The position numbers and the translations under genes were made by a program. Positions 1 to 9,360 of a DNA stretch of 39,991 bases are shown piece by piece (the first letter of the stretch is position 1; each line of letters opens with the position of its first letter). A model generated the notes under the pieces. The model was not told the DNA's origin and did not search any database. It saw only the letters and a list, made by a program, of their open reading frames with translations. Source of the stretch: an uncultured beta proteobacterium (GTDB lineage Bacteria; Pseudomonadota; Gammaproteobacteria; Burkholderiales; Burkholderiaceae_C); NCBI GenBank assembly GCA_903864505.1, contig CAIPGC010000032.1, positions 1 through 39,991 on the forward strand, read 5' to 3'.

Positions 1-110
1 GCATCAAGACGATCAAGGTGGTGGAGCCACCCAAGCGCAGCGCCGGCATCAAGGTGCCAGATGTGGCCACCCTGGTCGCCAAACTGAAGAACGAAGCCAA
101 GGTTTTGTGA
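1..110 (+). CDS. etfB: Electron transfer flavoprotein beta subunit, 3' end only
   Basis: Only the last 35 codons are in the window, read from base 3 to the TGA at 108-110. The visible tail (IKVPDVATLVAKLKNEAKVL at the end) resembles the C-terminus of EtfB, which with EtfA forms the soluble FAD/AMP-containing heterodimer that carries electrons from acyl-CoA dehydrogenases to ETF-ubiquinone oxidoreductase. Position directly before etfA, with the etfA ribosome binding site overlapping the stop codon, fits the usual etfBA operon. The assignment rests more on this context than on the short sequence. Confidence 0.85.
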   Translation, partial: IKTIKVVEPPKRSAGIKVPDVATLVAKLKNEAKVL

Positions 111-121
111 AGGAACATAAC

Positions 122-1054
122 ATGACATCTCTCGTAATTGCTGAACACGACAATGCATCCATCAAGGGTGCCACCCTCAACACTGTGACTGCCGCCGTTC
201 AATGCGGTGGCGACGTGCACGTCCTGGTAGCCGGTGCAGCTGCGGCCACAGCGGCAGCACAGGCCGCTCAGATAGCTGGCGTGAACAAGGTGCTACACGC
301 TGATAGTGAAGCGTTAGCGCACGGCCTGGCCGAAAATCTGACCGCACAGATCCTGGCTGTCGCGGGTAACTACAGCCATATTCTGTTCCCGGCAACCGCC
401 TCCGGAAAGAATGTCGCACCACGCCTGGCGGCCAAGCTCGACGTGGGTCAAATTTCCGATGTCACCAAGGTAGAAAGCGCCGACACGTTCGAGCGCCCCA
501 TCTACGCGGGCAATGCGATGGCAACGGTGCAAAGTATGGACGCAACCAAGGTGCTCACCGTGCGCACCACAGGGTTTGATGCTGCACCGGCTTCTGGCGG
601 AAGTGCCGTAGTTGAGGTACTTGCAGCCGTTGCTGCGGGCGTGCAATCCGCTTTTATCGGGGCCGAAATCGCCAAGAACGACCGCCCCGATTTGACTGCG
701 GCCAAGGTCATTGTGGCCGGTGGCCGGGCGCTGGGTTCTGCCGAGAAGTTCAACGAATTCTTGCTCCCCTTGGCCGACAAACTCGGCGCCGCGCTTGGTG
801 CGAGCCGTGCGGCGGTGGATGCCGGTTATGCACCCAACGACTGGCAGGTGGGACAGACTGGCAAGATCGTGGCGCCCCAACTTTACATCGCTTGCGGTAT
901 CAGCGGTGCCATCCAGCACCTTGCCGGAATGAAGGACAGCAAGGTCATCGTAGCCATTAACAAGGACCCTGAGGCCCCGATTTTTAGCGTCGCCGACTAT
1001 GGCCTGGAGGCTGACCTGTTTGCGGCTGTGCCAGAGTTGACCGCTGCGCTTTAA
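122..1054 (+). CDS. etfA: Electron transfer flavoprotein alpha subunit
   Basis: Encodes about 310 aa, the usual EtfA length. The C-terminal half carries the FAD-binding segment: [20 protein letters not shown] and then [18 protein letters not shown], both highly characteristic of the family. EtfA binds FAD and passes electrons from flavin dehydrogenases to the membrane quinone reductase. The ATG at 122 is chosen because GAAGGA at 109-114 sits 7 bases upstream; an upstream GTG at 107 would overlap the etfB stop and has no such signal. It is cotranscribed with etfB and lies 24 bases before an acyl-CoA dehydrogenase, a natural electron donor. Confidence 0.96.
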   Translation: MTSLVIAEHDNASIKGATLNTVTAAVQCGGDVHVLVAGAAAATAAAQAAQIAGVNKVLHADSEALAHGLAENLTAQILAVAGNYSHILFPATASGKNVAPRLAAKLDVGQISDVTKVESADTFERPIYAGNAMATVQSMDATKVLTVRTTGFDAAPASGGSAVVEVLAAVAAGVQSAFIGAEIAKNDRPDLTAAKVIVAGGRALGSAEKFNEFLLPLADKLGAALGASRAAVDAGYAPNDWQVGQTGKIVAPQLYIACGISGAIQHLAGMKDSKVIVAINKDPEAPIFSVADYGLEADLFAAVPELTAAL

Positions 1055-1078
1055 CTTTTCTTATTTTCGGAGACAGTC

Positions 1079-2869
1079 ATGAGTTACGTCGCGCCCCTAA
1101 AAGACATGTTGTTCAACATTGAGCATCTGGCCAATATTGCGCAGATTGCGCAAATACCCGGCTTTGAAGATGCAGGTCTGGATACGGCGCAAGCTGTTCT
1201 GGAGGAATGTGCAAAATTCAATGAAGGTGTGGTCGCTCCGTTGAACTGGGAGGGCGATAAAAACCCCACCAGTTGGAAGGATGGCGTGGTGACGGCGACT
1301 CCGGGTTTCAAGGAAGCATTCAAGCAATTCGCCGAGGGCGGCTGGCAGGGGCTGCAGCACCCGCAAGACTTTGGCGGGCAGGGCCTGCCCAAGACCATCG
1401 GCGCCGTATGCGGGGAAATGGTTAACAGTGCCAACATGAGTTTTGCCCTGTGTCCGCTGCTTAGCGATGGCGCGATTGAAGCGTTGCTGACAGCAGGGTC
1501 GGACGAACTCAAAGCCGTGTACCTGGAAAATCTGATTGCCGGCAAGTGGACTGGGACCATGAACCTGACCGAACCCCAGGCCGGTAGCGACCTGGCAGCG
1601 GTGCGTACCCGTGCCGAACCCCTGCCTGACGGCACGTTCAAGATCTTCGGCACCAAGATCTTCATCACCTGGGGTGAACATGACATGGCCGAGAACATCG
1701 TCCATCTGGTATTGGCCCGGGTGCAGGGCGCGCCTGAGGGAGTGAAGGGCATCAGCCTGTTTGTGGTGCCCAAGTTCATGGTCCAGGGCGATGGCTCATT
1801 GGGCGCGCGCAATGACGTTCATTGTGTAAGCATCGAGCACAAGATGGGCATCAAGGCCAGTCCAACGGCCGTACTGCAGTTTGGGGACCATGGCGGCGCC
1901 ATTGGCTACCTGGTAGGGCAGGAAAACCGGGGTCTGGAGTACATGTTCATCATGATGAACGCGGCGCGCTATGGCGTCGGTGTTCAGGGCATTGCGATTG
2001 CGGAACGTGCCTACCAGACAGCGGCGCGTTTTTCGCGCGAGCGGGTGCAGAGTCGCCCGGTCGACGGCACCATCGCCGCCGGTGCTCCCATCATTCACCA
2101 TCCGGACGTGCGCCGCATGCTCATGACCATGCGTGCGTACGTCGAAGGTTGCCGCGCCATGGCCAGTGTGGCCGCTTCGGCCTACGACGCAGCCCACAAC
2201 CATCCGGATGCACAGGTGCGCAAGGATAACCAGACCTTTTACGAATTCATGGTGCCGCTGGTCAAGGGTTACAGCACCGAAATGAGCCTGGAAGTGACTT
2301 CGCTGGCGGTACAGGTGCATGGTGGCATGGGTTATATCGAAGAAACCGGGGTCGCCCAGTACTACCGCGATGCCAAGATTTTGACCATCTATGAAGGTAC
2401 TACGGCGATCCAGGCGAATGACCTGGTGGGTCGCAAGACATCGCGCGATGGCGGGCAGACCGGCAAGGCACTTGCAACGCAAATTGAGGCGACCGAAGCC
2501 GCCTTGATCAAGAGCGCAACACCCGATGCGCAGGCCATGGCCAAGCGACTCAAGGCAGCGCGCCAGGCCTTTGTGGATGTGGTGAACTTTGTGGCGGGCA
2601 ACACCAAGGCCAGCCCGAACGCCGTGTTCGCCGGCAGCGTTCCGTACCTGATGTTGACCGGCAATCTGATGGCGGGTTGGCAGATGGCCCGTGCCATGCT
2701 GGTGGCGCAGGAGCAGATTGCCGCCGGCAACGATGTGGATTTCATGCGTGCCAAGATCATCACCGCACGCTTCTACGCAGACCACATGCTGACCAAGGTT
2801 CCGGGCCTGCGCGACAGCATTGTCGAAGGTGCCGAGTGTGTGACTGCGTTGGCGCTGGATGCGTTCTAA
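1079..2869 (+). CDS. Acyl-CoA dehydrogenase with C-terminal extension
   Basis: A 596-aa flavoprotein, longer than the usual 380-400 aa acyl-CoA dehydrogenases and like the long class that includes DmdC (3-methylthiopropionyl-CoA dehydrogenase) and many long or branched acyl-CoA enzymes. Visible family signatures are MNLTEPQAGSDLA (FAD/substrate region), MGIKASPTAVLQF, and VHGGMGYIEETGVAQYYRDA followed by ILTIYEGTTAIQANDL, where the Glu of YEGTT is the expected catalytic base. The last roughly 130 residues form an extra helical domain. The enzyme would oxidise an acyl-CoA to the 2-enoyl-CoA and reduce ETF, which is encoded immediately upstream. Substrate cannot be read from sequence; DmdC-type annotation of such proteins is often unsupported. 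Confidence 0.93.
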   Translation: MSYVAPLKDMLFNIEHLANIAQIAQIPGFEDAGLDTAQAVLEECAKFNEGVVAPLNWEGDKNPTSWKDGVVTATPGFKEAFKQFAEGGWQGLQHPQDFGGQGLPKTIGAVCGEMVNSANMSFALCPLLSDGAIEALLTAGSDELKAVYLENLIAGKWTGTMNLTEPQAGSDLAAVRTRAEPLPDGTFKIFGTKIFITWGEHDMAENIVHLVLARVQGAPEGVKGISLFVVPKFMVQGDGSLGARNDVHCVSIEHKMGIKASPTAVLQFGDHGGAIGYLVGQENRGLEYMFIMMNAARYGVGVQGIAIAERAYQTAARFSRERVQSRPVDGTIAAGAPIIHHPDVRRMLMTMRAYVEGCRAMASVAASAYDAAHNHPDAQVRKDNQTFYEFMVPLVKGYSTEMSLEVTSLAVQVHGGMGYIEETGVAQYYRDAKILTIYEGTTAIQANDLVGRKTSRDGGQTGKALATQIEATEAALIKSATPDAQAMAKRLKAARQAFVDVVNFVAGNTKASPNAVFAGSVPYLMLTGNLMAGWQMARAMLVAQEQIAAGNDVDFMRAKIITARFYADHMLTKVPGLRDSIVEGAECVTALALDAF

Positions 2870-2871
2870 CC

Positions 2872-3837
2872 ATGTCGATGCTTCCCTCGCCCCTGAACTC
2901 TTTGCCCTTTCCGGTCATCGGTTCACCCCTGTTCATTATCAGCAATCCCAAACTCGTCATAGCCCAGTGCATTGCCGGGGTGGTGGGCTCCATGCCGGCA
3001 CTCAATGCGCGTCCGGCTGAACTGCTGGAAGAGTGGTTGATCGAGATCATCGAGGCGCTGGCTGCCTACAACCAGGCCCATCCAGACGCGCCCGCCGCAC
3101 CGTTTGCCATCAACCAGATCGTGCACAAGAGCAACGACCGCCTGGAGCATGACATGGCGATGTGCGTGAAGTACAAGGTACCGATCATCATCACGTCACT
3201 GGGCGCGCGCGAGGAAATCAATGCGGCAGCGCATAGCTATGGCGGAGTTGTGCTGCATGATGTCATCAACAACAAGCACGCCCACAAGGCCATTGAAAAG
3301 GGTGCGGACGGTCTCATCGCCGTGGCCGTCGGAGCGGGTGGTCACGCCGGTCTCAAGAGTCCGTTTGCATTGATCCAGGAGATTCGCCAGTGGTTTGATG
3401 GCCCGTTGGCGTTGAGCGGTGCGATTGCCACGGGTGATGCGGTATTGGCCGCGCAGGCCATGGGAGCCGACTTTGCGTATATAGGCTCAGCCTTCATTGC
3501 GACCGAGGAGGCCCGCGCAGCAGACGCCTACAAGCAGGCCATCGTCGACAGCGATTCGGATGACATTGTCTACAGCAACCTGTTTACCGGAGTCCACGGC
3601 AACTACCTGGCACCCAGCATCCGCGCGGCCGGTCTGGACCCTGAAAATCTCCCGCAAAGTGACCCCAGCAAGATGAACTTCGGCAGCGCCGGGGCCAAGG
3701 CCTGGAAAGAGATCTGGGGCTGCGGGCAGGGGATTGGGGCCATCCAAAAGGTGCAGACAACCGCTGAATATGTGGCCCAGCTCAAACGCGAATATGCCCG
3801 GTCAAGGGAGCGGATTGCGGCCGCAAGTTATAGATAG
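2872..3837 (+). CDS. Nitronate monooxygenase-like FMN oxidoreductase
   Basis: A 321-aa TIM-barrel flavoprotein of the 2-nitropropane dioxygenase/nitronate monooxygenase superfamily. It has the N-terminal PFPVIGSPLFIISNPKLVIA segment, the GAGGHAG glycine-rich motif near residues 154-160 with the family His, then GAIATGDAVLAAQAMGADFA and YIGSAFIATEEA for FMN phosphate binding. The start at 2872 lies two bases after the acyl-CoA dehydrogenase stop, so translation is probably coupled; a second in-frame ATG at 2878 is possible. Family members include true nitronate monooxygenases, but also enoyl reductases and uncharacterised oxidoreductases. Its operon position suggests work on an acyl-CoA-related substrate or oxidation of a toxic by-product; that is inference. 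Confidence 0.88.
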   Translation: MSMLPSPLNSLPFPVIGSPLFIISNPKLVIAQCIAGVVGSMPALNARPAELLEEWLIEIIEALAAYNQAHPDAPAAPFAINQIVHKSNDRLEHDMAMCVKYKVPIIITSLGAREEINAAAHSYGGVVLHDVINNKHAHKAIEKGADGLIAVAVGAGGHAGLKSPFALIQEIRQWFDGPLALSGAIATGDAVLAAQAMGADFAYIGSAFIATEEARAADAYKQAIVDSDSDDIVYSNLFTGVHGNYLAPSIRAAGLDPENLPQSDPSKMNFGSAGAKAWKEIWGCGQGIGAIQKVQTTAEYVAQLKREYARSRERIAAASYR

Positions 3838-3903
3838 TTTTGGCCGCAAGAACGCACGTTGCATGCGTGGGCTGCTTCCAAATGTATAGCAATGTGGGTG
3901 GGT

Positions 3904-5268
3904 TCAGCAGGGCCAGGTGGAACCATGCTCTGGCACCATGGCACGCCATCCGAGTTCACGGTTGATGCGCGCGCGTAACGCGTCAGACGCTTCCGGATTG
4001 CCGTGCACCACATAGGTTTGCCCAGGTGCTTCGGCCATGGTTTGCAGCCAACGCAATAACTGTCCGGCATCGGCGTGCGCGGACGCCGATTGCAATTGCA
4101 CGATCTCGGCCTCTACGGCAATGTCGCGGCCGTGGATGCGCACCGATTTTGCGCCGCTGGCGAGCGTAGCGCCCCGAGTTCCGGGGGCCTGGTAGCCGGT
4201 GAGGATGATCATGTTGCGGTGGTTGCCGGCATGGTGGGCCAGGTGGTGCAGCACCCGCCCGCCGGTGGCCATGCCGCTGGCCGAGAGTATGACCATGGGA
4301 CCGTGGCGCGAAGCGAGCGCGCGGGATTCGTCGGTGCTGTTGACCATGGTTGCACTGTGGGTGAGCGCATGGACCTCAGAGCCGTTGAGGCGATGGTCCC
4401 CGTGGTTGTGTTCAAACAGGTGGGTCGTATGAACTGCCATCGGACTGTCCAGAAACACCGGCAGTGTGCGTGGTATGTCCCCACGTGCCTTGAGTTGGGC
4501 AATGGCATGCAGCAGTGCCTGTGCGCGGCCCACGGCAAACACCGGTACTACCGCCACGCCTCCACGTGCGGCAAGGCGGCGCAAGGCCGGCCCAAGTTCA
4601 CCCAATATGTTTTCGGTTGGGTGCTGCCGGTCGCCATAGGTAGACTCGATCAAAACCGTATCGGCCGCAGGGGCCGGATCGGGCGGATTCATGATCGAGT
4701 CATCCGGCCGTCCCAAATCACCCGAGAACAAAATGCGATGCCCTTCGACTTCAAGCAGCAGGCTCGATGCCCCCAGGATATGCCCTGCGGCGCTAAGAGT
4801 GGCTCGCCAACCCGGAATCGGCTGGAAAGTCTTATGCCACTCGACGGACTTGATTATTGGCAAGCAGTCCAAAGCATCCTGGCGGGTGTATAGCGGCAGC
4901 GCCGGGGCATGCTTTGCGAAGCCATGGCGATTGGCAAATGCGGCATCCTCTTCCTGGATATGGCCGCTGTCGGGCAGCAGGATCTTGCACAGGGCCTGGG
5001 TACCGGGCGTTGCGTATACGCGTCCTGCGAATCCCTCCTTCACGAGCACGGGCAGGTAGCCGCTGTGGTCGAGGTGCGCGTGGGTAAGCACCACTGCGGC
5101 GATCTGATCGGGTGCGAATGGCAGCGGAGTCCGGTTGCGCAGGCGCAACTGCTTGTAGCCCTGGAATAGGCCACAGTCCACCAGCAGGCATTGGTCTGCG
5201 TGGCGCACCAGGTACTTGGAGCCGGTGACGGTATCGGCCCCACCCAAAAAAGTAATATTGACACCCAT
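3904..5268 (-). CDS. Metallo-beta-lactamase fold protein with beta-CASP and RMMBL domains (RNA exonuclease type)
   Basis: A 454-aa protein of the CPSF73-like family. The N-terminal metallo-beta-lactamase domain shows LTHAHLDHSGYLP (HxHxDH near residues 63-68) and FSGDLGRPDD; the centre carries the beta-CASP region with SASGMATGGRVLHHL, and the end has SASAHADAGQLLRWL and VHGNPEASDALR, the RMMBL-type metal ligands. Family members are zinc nucleases acting on RNA 3' ends, though many bacterial ones are uncharacterised. The start is supported by AAGGGG just upstream of the ATG at 5268. It lies downstream of dnaJ on the same strand, but a strong terminator separates them, so it probably has its own weak promoter or depends on readthrough. 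It is convergent with the flavin oxidoreductase gene. Confidence 0.93.
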   Translation of the reverse strand: MGVNITFLGGADTVTGSKYLVRHADQCLLVDCGLFQGYKQLRLRNRTPLPFAPDQIAAVVLTHAHLDHSGYLPVLVKEGFAGRVYATPGTQALCKILLPDSGHIQEEDAAFANRHGFAKHAPALPLYTRQDALDCLPIIKSVEWHKTFQPIPGWRATLSAAGHILGASSLLLEVEGHRILFSGDLGRPDDSIMNPPDPAPAADTVLIESTYGDRQHPTENILGELGPALRRLAARGGVAVVPVFAVGRAQALLHAIAQLKARGDIPRTLPVFLDSPMAVHTTHLFEHNHGDHRLNGSEVHALTHSATMVNSTDESRALASRHGPMVILSASGMATGGRVLHHLAHHAGNHRNMIILTGYQAPGTRGATLASGAKSVRIHGRDIAVEAEIVQLQSASAHADAGQLLRWLQTMAEAPGQTYVVHGNPEASDALRARINRELGWRAMVPEHGSTWPC

Positions 5269-5290
5269 AGTGAAACCCCTTGCGCGTACG

Positions 5291-5327
5291 AAAAATGCCG
5301 CTTGACCCTTTATAGGCCCAGCGGCAT
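5291..5327 (-). terminator. Rho-independent terminator after dnaJ
   Basis: On the minus strand an 8-bp perfect stem ATGCCGCT/AGCGGCAT (5320-5327 with 5295-5302) closes a 17-base loop and is followed by TTTTT. It lies 37 bases after the dnaJ stop and 23 bases before the next gene's start, so it should end the heat-shock transcript. Confidence 0.85.
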
Positions 5328-5364
5328 CATTTGTCGCGCGATTGTCAGTGAATATTGGCTTGTA

Positions 5365-6495
5365 TCAACTGAACAGGTTCTTCAGGCGGTCAGTCCAGCT
5401 GTCACCCGACGGAGAGTGCTTGCTGCCACCCTTCTTGAATGATTCATCGAGTTCGCGTAACAGACGGCGTTGGTGCTCACTGAGTTTGACTGGCGTTTCC
5501 ACCGCAATGTGACAGTACAGATCGCCCGGGTAACTTGCGCGTACGCCCTTGATACCCTTCCCGCGAAGGCGGAACTGCTTGCCGGTTTGGGTGCCTTCCG
5601 GGATGTCAATGGCCGCTTTGCCTGCCAGCGTAGGCACGTCGATTTCGCCTCCAAGTGCTGCGGTGACCATGCTGATCGGGACAGAACAATGCAGGTCATC
5701 GCCATCGCGCTCAAAGATATCGTGCTTCTTGATGCGGATTTCAATATAGAGGTCTCCGGGTGGTCCGCCATTGGTACCCGGCTCACCATTGCCGGCACTG
5801 CGGATGCGCATGCCACCATCGATGCCGGAGGGGATTTTCACTTCGAGCGTCTTCTGGCGTTTGATCTTGCCCTGCCCGCTGCAGGCAGAGCAGGGTTCTG
5901 GAATCACCTTGCCGGCACCTCGGCAGGTCGGGCAGGTTTGCTGTACGCTGAAAAAACCCTGGCGCATTTGCACTGAACCTGACCCGTTGCAGGTGCCACA
6001 TGTTTTGGCCTGCGTGCCCGGCTTTGCACCGCTACCCTTGCAGTTGTCGCAGGCATCCCAACTGGGAATGCGAATTTGTGCATCCTTGCCTTTGGCTGCT
6101 TCTTCCAGCGTGATTTCCATTGCATAGCTCAGGTCACTACCGCGAAACACCTGTCGACCGCCGCCTGCGCGTCCACGCTGCTGGCCGAACATGTCGCCAA
6201 AAATATCGCCAAAGGCTTCGGCAAAACCGCCATATCCCTCGCCGCCCCCGGCACCCCGGTTAGGGTCTACGCCGGCGTGGCCGTGCTGGTCGTAGGCAGC
6301 ACGCTTTTGCGCATCCGACAACATCTCGTACGCTTCTTTTGCCTCTTTGAATTTTTCCTCGGCGACCTTAGAAGAGTCACCCTGATTGCGGTCTGGGTGG
6401 TGCTTCATCGCAAGTTTGCGATAGGCCTTCTTGATCTCTTCCTCCGATGCGTTTTTGGTAACGCCCAGGGTTTCGTAATAGTCTCGCTTGGCCAT
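5365..6495 (-). CDS. dnaJ: Chaperone protein DnaJ (Hsp40)
   Basis: A 376-aa type I J-protein. The N-terminal J domain has HPD at residues 33-35, followed by a Gly/Phe-rich linker ([17 protein letters not shown]). A zinc-binding domain has four CxxCxGxG-type repeats ([32 protein letters not shown]), and then come the two substrate-binding beta domains. DnaJ delivers unfolded clients to DnaK and stimulates its ATPase through the HPD loop. It is the last gene of grpE-dnaK-dnaJ; a hairpin terminator in the 92-base gap after dnaK should lower its expression relative to dnaK, and a strong terminator follows it. The length and domain order are normal. Confidence 0.99.
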   Translation of the reverse strand: MAKRDYYETLGVTKNASEEEIKKAYRKLAMKHHPDRNQGDSSKVAEEKFKEAKEAYEMLSDAQKRAAYDQHGHAGVDPNRGAGGGEGYGGFAEAFGDIFGDMFGQQRGRAGGGRQVFRGSDLSYAMEITLEEAAKGKDAQIRIPSWDACDNCKGSGAKPGTQAKTCGTCNGSGSVQMRQGFFSVQQTCPTCRGAGKVIPEPCSACSGQGKIKRQKTLEVKIPSGIDGGMRIRSAGNGEPGTNGGPPGDLYIEIRIKKHDIFERDGDDLHCSVPISMVTAALGGEIDVPTLAGKAAIDIPEGTQTGKQFRLRGKGIKGVRASYPGDLYCHIAVETPVKLSEHQRRLLRELDESFKKGGSKHSPSGDSWTDRLKNLFS

Positions 6496-6520
6496 GGTTT
6501 GTCTGCGCCTGGTTACAACA

Positions 6521-6559
6521 CAAAAGCCGCGTTGCGCACCCTGAGGTGTTCAACGCGGC
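6521..6559 (-). terminator. Strong hairpin with T-tract between dnaK and dnaJ (attenuator)
   Basis: On the minus strand a 9-bp perfect stem GCCGCGTTG/CAACGCGGC encloses a second stem CACC/GGTG with loop TCAG (6537-6548), and TTTTG follows at 6521-6525. It starts 28 bases after the dnaK stop. It has the form of an intrinsic terminator inside the operon; partial readthrough or RNA processing here would set the DnaK to DnaJ ratio. Confidence 0.85.
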
Positions 6560-6587
6560 ACGCGCTAATCCGCTTTCACTGCTTAGC

Positions 6588-8549
6588 TCAGCCTTTTTTA
6601 ACTTCCTTGACTTCGGCATCGACCACATTGTCGTCGTTGGACTGTGAAGCATGGGAATCAGAACTAGGGCTACCTCCCTCGGTAGCTGAGGCTTGGGCAC
6701 CGGCGGCCTGGGCCGCCTGCTTGGCTTGTTCTTCCGCGTACATCTTCTCGCCGAGCTTCTGGCTGACCGTCATGAGTGCATTGCTCTTCTCGTCGATGCT
6801 GGTCTTGTCGTCGCCCTTGATGGCTTCTTCCAGGTCCTTGATCGCGGCTTCAATCTTTTCTTTTTCACCCGCTTCCAGTTTTTCGCCGTACTCGGCCAGG
6901 CTCTTTTTGACACTGTGCACGTTGGCATCGGCTTGATTCTTGGCTTGCACCAACTCCAGTTTCTTCTTGTCGTCCGCCGCGTTGAGCTCGGCATCTTTCA
7001 CCATCTGTTGAATTTCGGCTTCTGTGAGACCGGAATTGGCCTTGATGGTGATCTTGTTTTCCTTGCCCGTTCCCTTGTCCTTGGCACCTACGTGCAAAAT
7101 GCCGTTGGCATCAATGTCGAAGGATACTTCGATCTGCGGAGTGCCACGGGCTGCTGGAGGAATGCCTTCGAGATTGAATTCGCCCAGCATCTTGTTAACT
7201 GCAGCGATCTCGCGTTCACCCTGAAACACTTTGATGGTCACGGCTGGCTGATTGTCATCAGCGGTCGAGAACGTCTGCGCGAACTTGGTTGGAATGGTGG
7301 TGTTCTTGGTAATCATCTTGGTCATCACACCACCCAGGGTTTCAATGCCCAAGCTCAGAGGTGTTACGTCCAGTAAAAGCACGTCTTTGCGGTCACCGGC
7401 AAGTACCTGGCCCTGAATGGCTGCGCCCACAGCGACTGCTTCATCCGGGTTTACGTCCTTGCGTGGCTCTTTGCCAAACAACTCCTTGACCTTCTCTTGA
7501 ACCTTGGGCATACGGGTCATGCCACCCACCAGAATCACATCATGGATGTCGGCCACGTTGACGCCCGCGTCCTTGATGGCTGTGCGGCATGGTGCAATGG
7601 TACGTTCGATCAATTCTTCAACCAGGCTTTCGAGCTTGGCACGGGTAAGCTTGATGTTCAGGTGTTTTGGACCTGAAGCGTCTGCGGTTACGTAGGGAAG
7701 GTTGATGTCGGTTTGTGAACTGCTGGAGAGTTCGATCTTGGCCTTTTCCGCGGCTTCTTTCAAGCGCTGCAGTGCGAGTACATCTTTGCCCAGATCAACG
7801 CCTTGTTCCTTTTTGAACTCGGCAATGATGTAGTCTATGATGCGCTGGTCGAAGTCTTCACCCCCCAGGAAAGTGTCGCCATTGGTGGAAAGCACTTCAA
7901 ACTGCTTTTCTCCATCGACATCGGCTATCTCAATGATGGATACGTCAAACGTGCCGCCGCCCAAATCGTATACCGCAATTTTGCGATCACCCTTTTCATT
8001 TTTGTCCATACCAAATGCCAGCGCGGCGGCGGTAGGCTCGTTGATGATGCGCTTGACATCCAATCCGGCAATGCGACCAGCATCCTTGGTGGCCTGGCGT
8101 TGTGCATCGTTGAAATAGGCGGGCACGGTAATCACCGCATCAGTGACAGCCTCACCAAGGTAGTCTTCAGCGGTCTTCTTCATCTTGCGCAGAATGTCGG
8201 CACTGACCTGCTGCGGTGCCATACGATTGCCGCGAACCTCCACCCACGCATCGCCATTGTCGGCGGCAGCGATCTTATAAGGCATGAGATCAATGTCTTT
8301 CTGGACTTCTTTCTCGGTGAACTTGCGACCGATCAGACGTTTGACCGCATACAGGGTGTTCTTCGGGTTCGTTACCGACTGCCGCTTGGCAGATGCTCCC
8401 ACCAGTACTTCACCATCCTCCTGATAGGCGATGATGGACGGTGTTGTGCGGGCCCCCTCAGCGTTTTCAATCACCTTGGGCGTATTGCCCTCCATGATGG
8501 CCACGCAACTGTTGGTGGTGCCCAGGTCAATGCCAATAATTCTTCCCAT
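6588..8549 (-). CDS. dnaK: Chaperone protein DnaK (Hsp70)
   Basis: A 653-aa Hsp70. The ATPase domain (about residues 1-385) shows [49 protein letters not shown] and [14 protein letters not shown]. The linker [20 protein letters not shown] is followed by the substrate-binding domain and a helical lid. The tail is Ala/Gln-rich and ends in [10 protein letters not shown], the proteobacterial counterpart of the EEVD end. DnaK binds exposed hydrophobic segments in an ATP cycle driven by DnaJ and GrpE. AGGAG lies upstream of the ATG at 8549. It is in an operon after grpE with a 131-base gap containing a second candidate sigma-32 promoter, and before dnaJ, from which it is separated by a hairpin. Confidence 0.99.
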   Translation of the reverse strand: MGRIIGIDLGTTNSCVAIMEGNTPKVIENAEGARTTPSIIAYQEDGEVLVGASAKRQSVTNPKNTLYAVKRLIGRKFTEKEVQKDIDLMPYKIAAADNGDAWVEVRGNRMAPQQVSADILRKMKKTAEDYLGEAVTDAVITVPAYFNDAQRQATKDAGRIAGLDVKRIINEPTAAALAFGMDKNEKGDRKIAVYDLGGGTFDVSIIEIADVDGEKQFEVLSTNGDTFLGGEDFDQRIIDYIIAEFKKEQGVDLGKDVLALQRLKEAAEKAKIELSSSSQTDINLPYVTADASGPKHLNIKLTRAKLESLVEELIERTIAPCRTAIKDAGVNVADIHDVILVGGMTRMPKVQEKVKELFGKEPRKDVNPDEAVAVGAAIQGQVLAGDRKDVLLLDVTPLSLGIETLGGVMTKMITKNTTIPTKFAQTFSTADDNQPAVTIKVFQGEREIAAVNKMLGEFNLEGIPPAARGTPQIEVSFDIDANGILHVGAKDKGTGKENKITIKANSGLTEAEIQQMVKDAELNAADDKKKLELVQAKNQADANVHSVKKSLAEYGEKLEAGEKEKIEAAIKDLEEAIKGDDKTSIDEKSNALMTVSQKLGEKMYAEEQAKQAAQAAGAQASATEGGSPSSDSHASQSNDDNVVDAEVKEVKKG

Positions 8550-8587
8550 GATGAACTCCTGCTATTTTGAAAATCAGATGTGGATAA

Positions 8588-8614
8588 CGTGTGGGCAGCT
8601 AGGGCTATTTCAAG
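8588..8614 (-). promoter_or_regulatory. Candidate second sigma-32 promoter before dnaK, within an inverted repeat
   Basis: On the minus strand CTTGAAA (8608-8614) is followed after 11 bases by GCCCACACG (8588-8596), near the heat-shock consensus CTTGAAA and CCCCATNTA. The -35 matches fully; the -10 is imperfect and the spacer is at the short end. A 7-bp inverted repeat (8593-8599 with 8621-8627) surrounds the -35. Confidence 0.5.
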
Positions 8615-8680
8615 AGCGCGGCTGCCCAAAAAATGTCGTGGTTCCAATGACGGCATTTCACGGCAATCGCAGCGCCTGGC

Positions 8681-9244
8681 CTATTTAGGGGCAGAAACAG
8701 TCACCAAAGCGGGCCGGAGTACCCGGTCCGCAATCGAGTATCCCTTCTGAAGCAGACCGACCACGGTGTTCGCTTCCTGTTCGGATGGGACAACGCTGAT
8801 GGCCTGGTGTTGATGTGGGTCAAATTTGGTACCCGCCGAAGGATTGATGGCAATTACCTTATTGCGTTCCAGAGCGGCCAAAAGTTGGCGCAACGTGGCT
8901 TGAGCACCTTCACGAATTTGCTCTGAGGTGGCATCCTTGATGACCAAGCCTGCTTCCAGGCTGTCAGCAACAGGAAGCATACTTTCCGCGAACGCCTCGA
9001 CCGCAAACTTGCGCGCTTTGGAGACCTCATCCTCGGCCCGGCGGCGGGCGTTTTCTGCCTCTGCCTTTGCGCGCAGGTACTGGTCTGCCAAGTCACGGCT
9101 CTTGGCTTGTAAGGCAGCCAACTCCGCTTGAACCTGTTCAAGCGGATCCGATTCACTATGGGGGAGGCCTGCGGCCAATTCTTCGGTGCTCTGGAACGGC
9201 GCGCTCGAGGCGGCGTGACTGGGTTGTGAGGAGGGTTCTGACAT
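8681..9244 (-). CDS. grpE: Nucleotide exchange factor GrpE
   Basis: A 187-aa protein with a low-complexity Ser/Ala-rich N-terminus. A long charged coiled-coil follows ([20 protein letters not shown] and on to [20 protein letters not shown]), and then a small beta domain ending with the family signature ([37 protein letters not shown]). GrpE dimers release ADP from DnaK. It is the first gene of the heat-shock operon, preceded by a good sigma-32 promoter with an untranslated leader of about 30 bases. Length and motifs are normal for a betaproteobacterium. A start at 9244 is preferred because it gives the typical MSE-type N-terminus. Confidence 0.98.
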   Translation of the reverse strand: MSEPSSQPSHAASSAPFQSTEELAAGLPHSESDPLEQVQAELAALQAKSRDLADQYLRAKAEAENARRRAEDEVSKARKFAVEAFAESMLPVADSLEAGLVIKDATSEQIREGAQATLRQLLAALERNKVIAINPSAGTKFDPHQHQAISVVPSEQEANTVVGLLQKGYSIADRVLRPALVTVSAPK

Positions 9245-9278
9245 GCGATTTCGGCGATTGGTTGGGTCGTTGAGCTTC

Positions 9279-9307
9279 TATGTGGGGTTGCGTACCCGCA
9301 TTTCAAG
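9279..9307 (-). promoter_or_regulatory. Sigma-32 (RpoH) heat-shock promoter of grpE-dnaK-dnaJ
   Basis: On the minus strand CTTGAAA (9301-9307, preceded by C) is followed by a 13-base spacer and CCCCACATA (9279-9287), an almost exact match to the RpoH consensus. The -10 lies about 35 bases before the grpE ATG. A second CCTTGAAA stands 24 bases further upstream (9325-9332) without a matching -10. Confidence 0.88.
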
Positions 9308-9360
9308 GCTTCACAGCCCCCGTGTTTCAAGGGTAACTCGCTCCTTGATGCGCTATGGCT

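Noticed and set aside
314..919. Long minus-strand open frame inside etfA
   Set aside because: It lies opposite a well-supported gene and its translation shows no family signature; high GC produces such antisense frames throughout the window.
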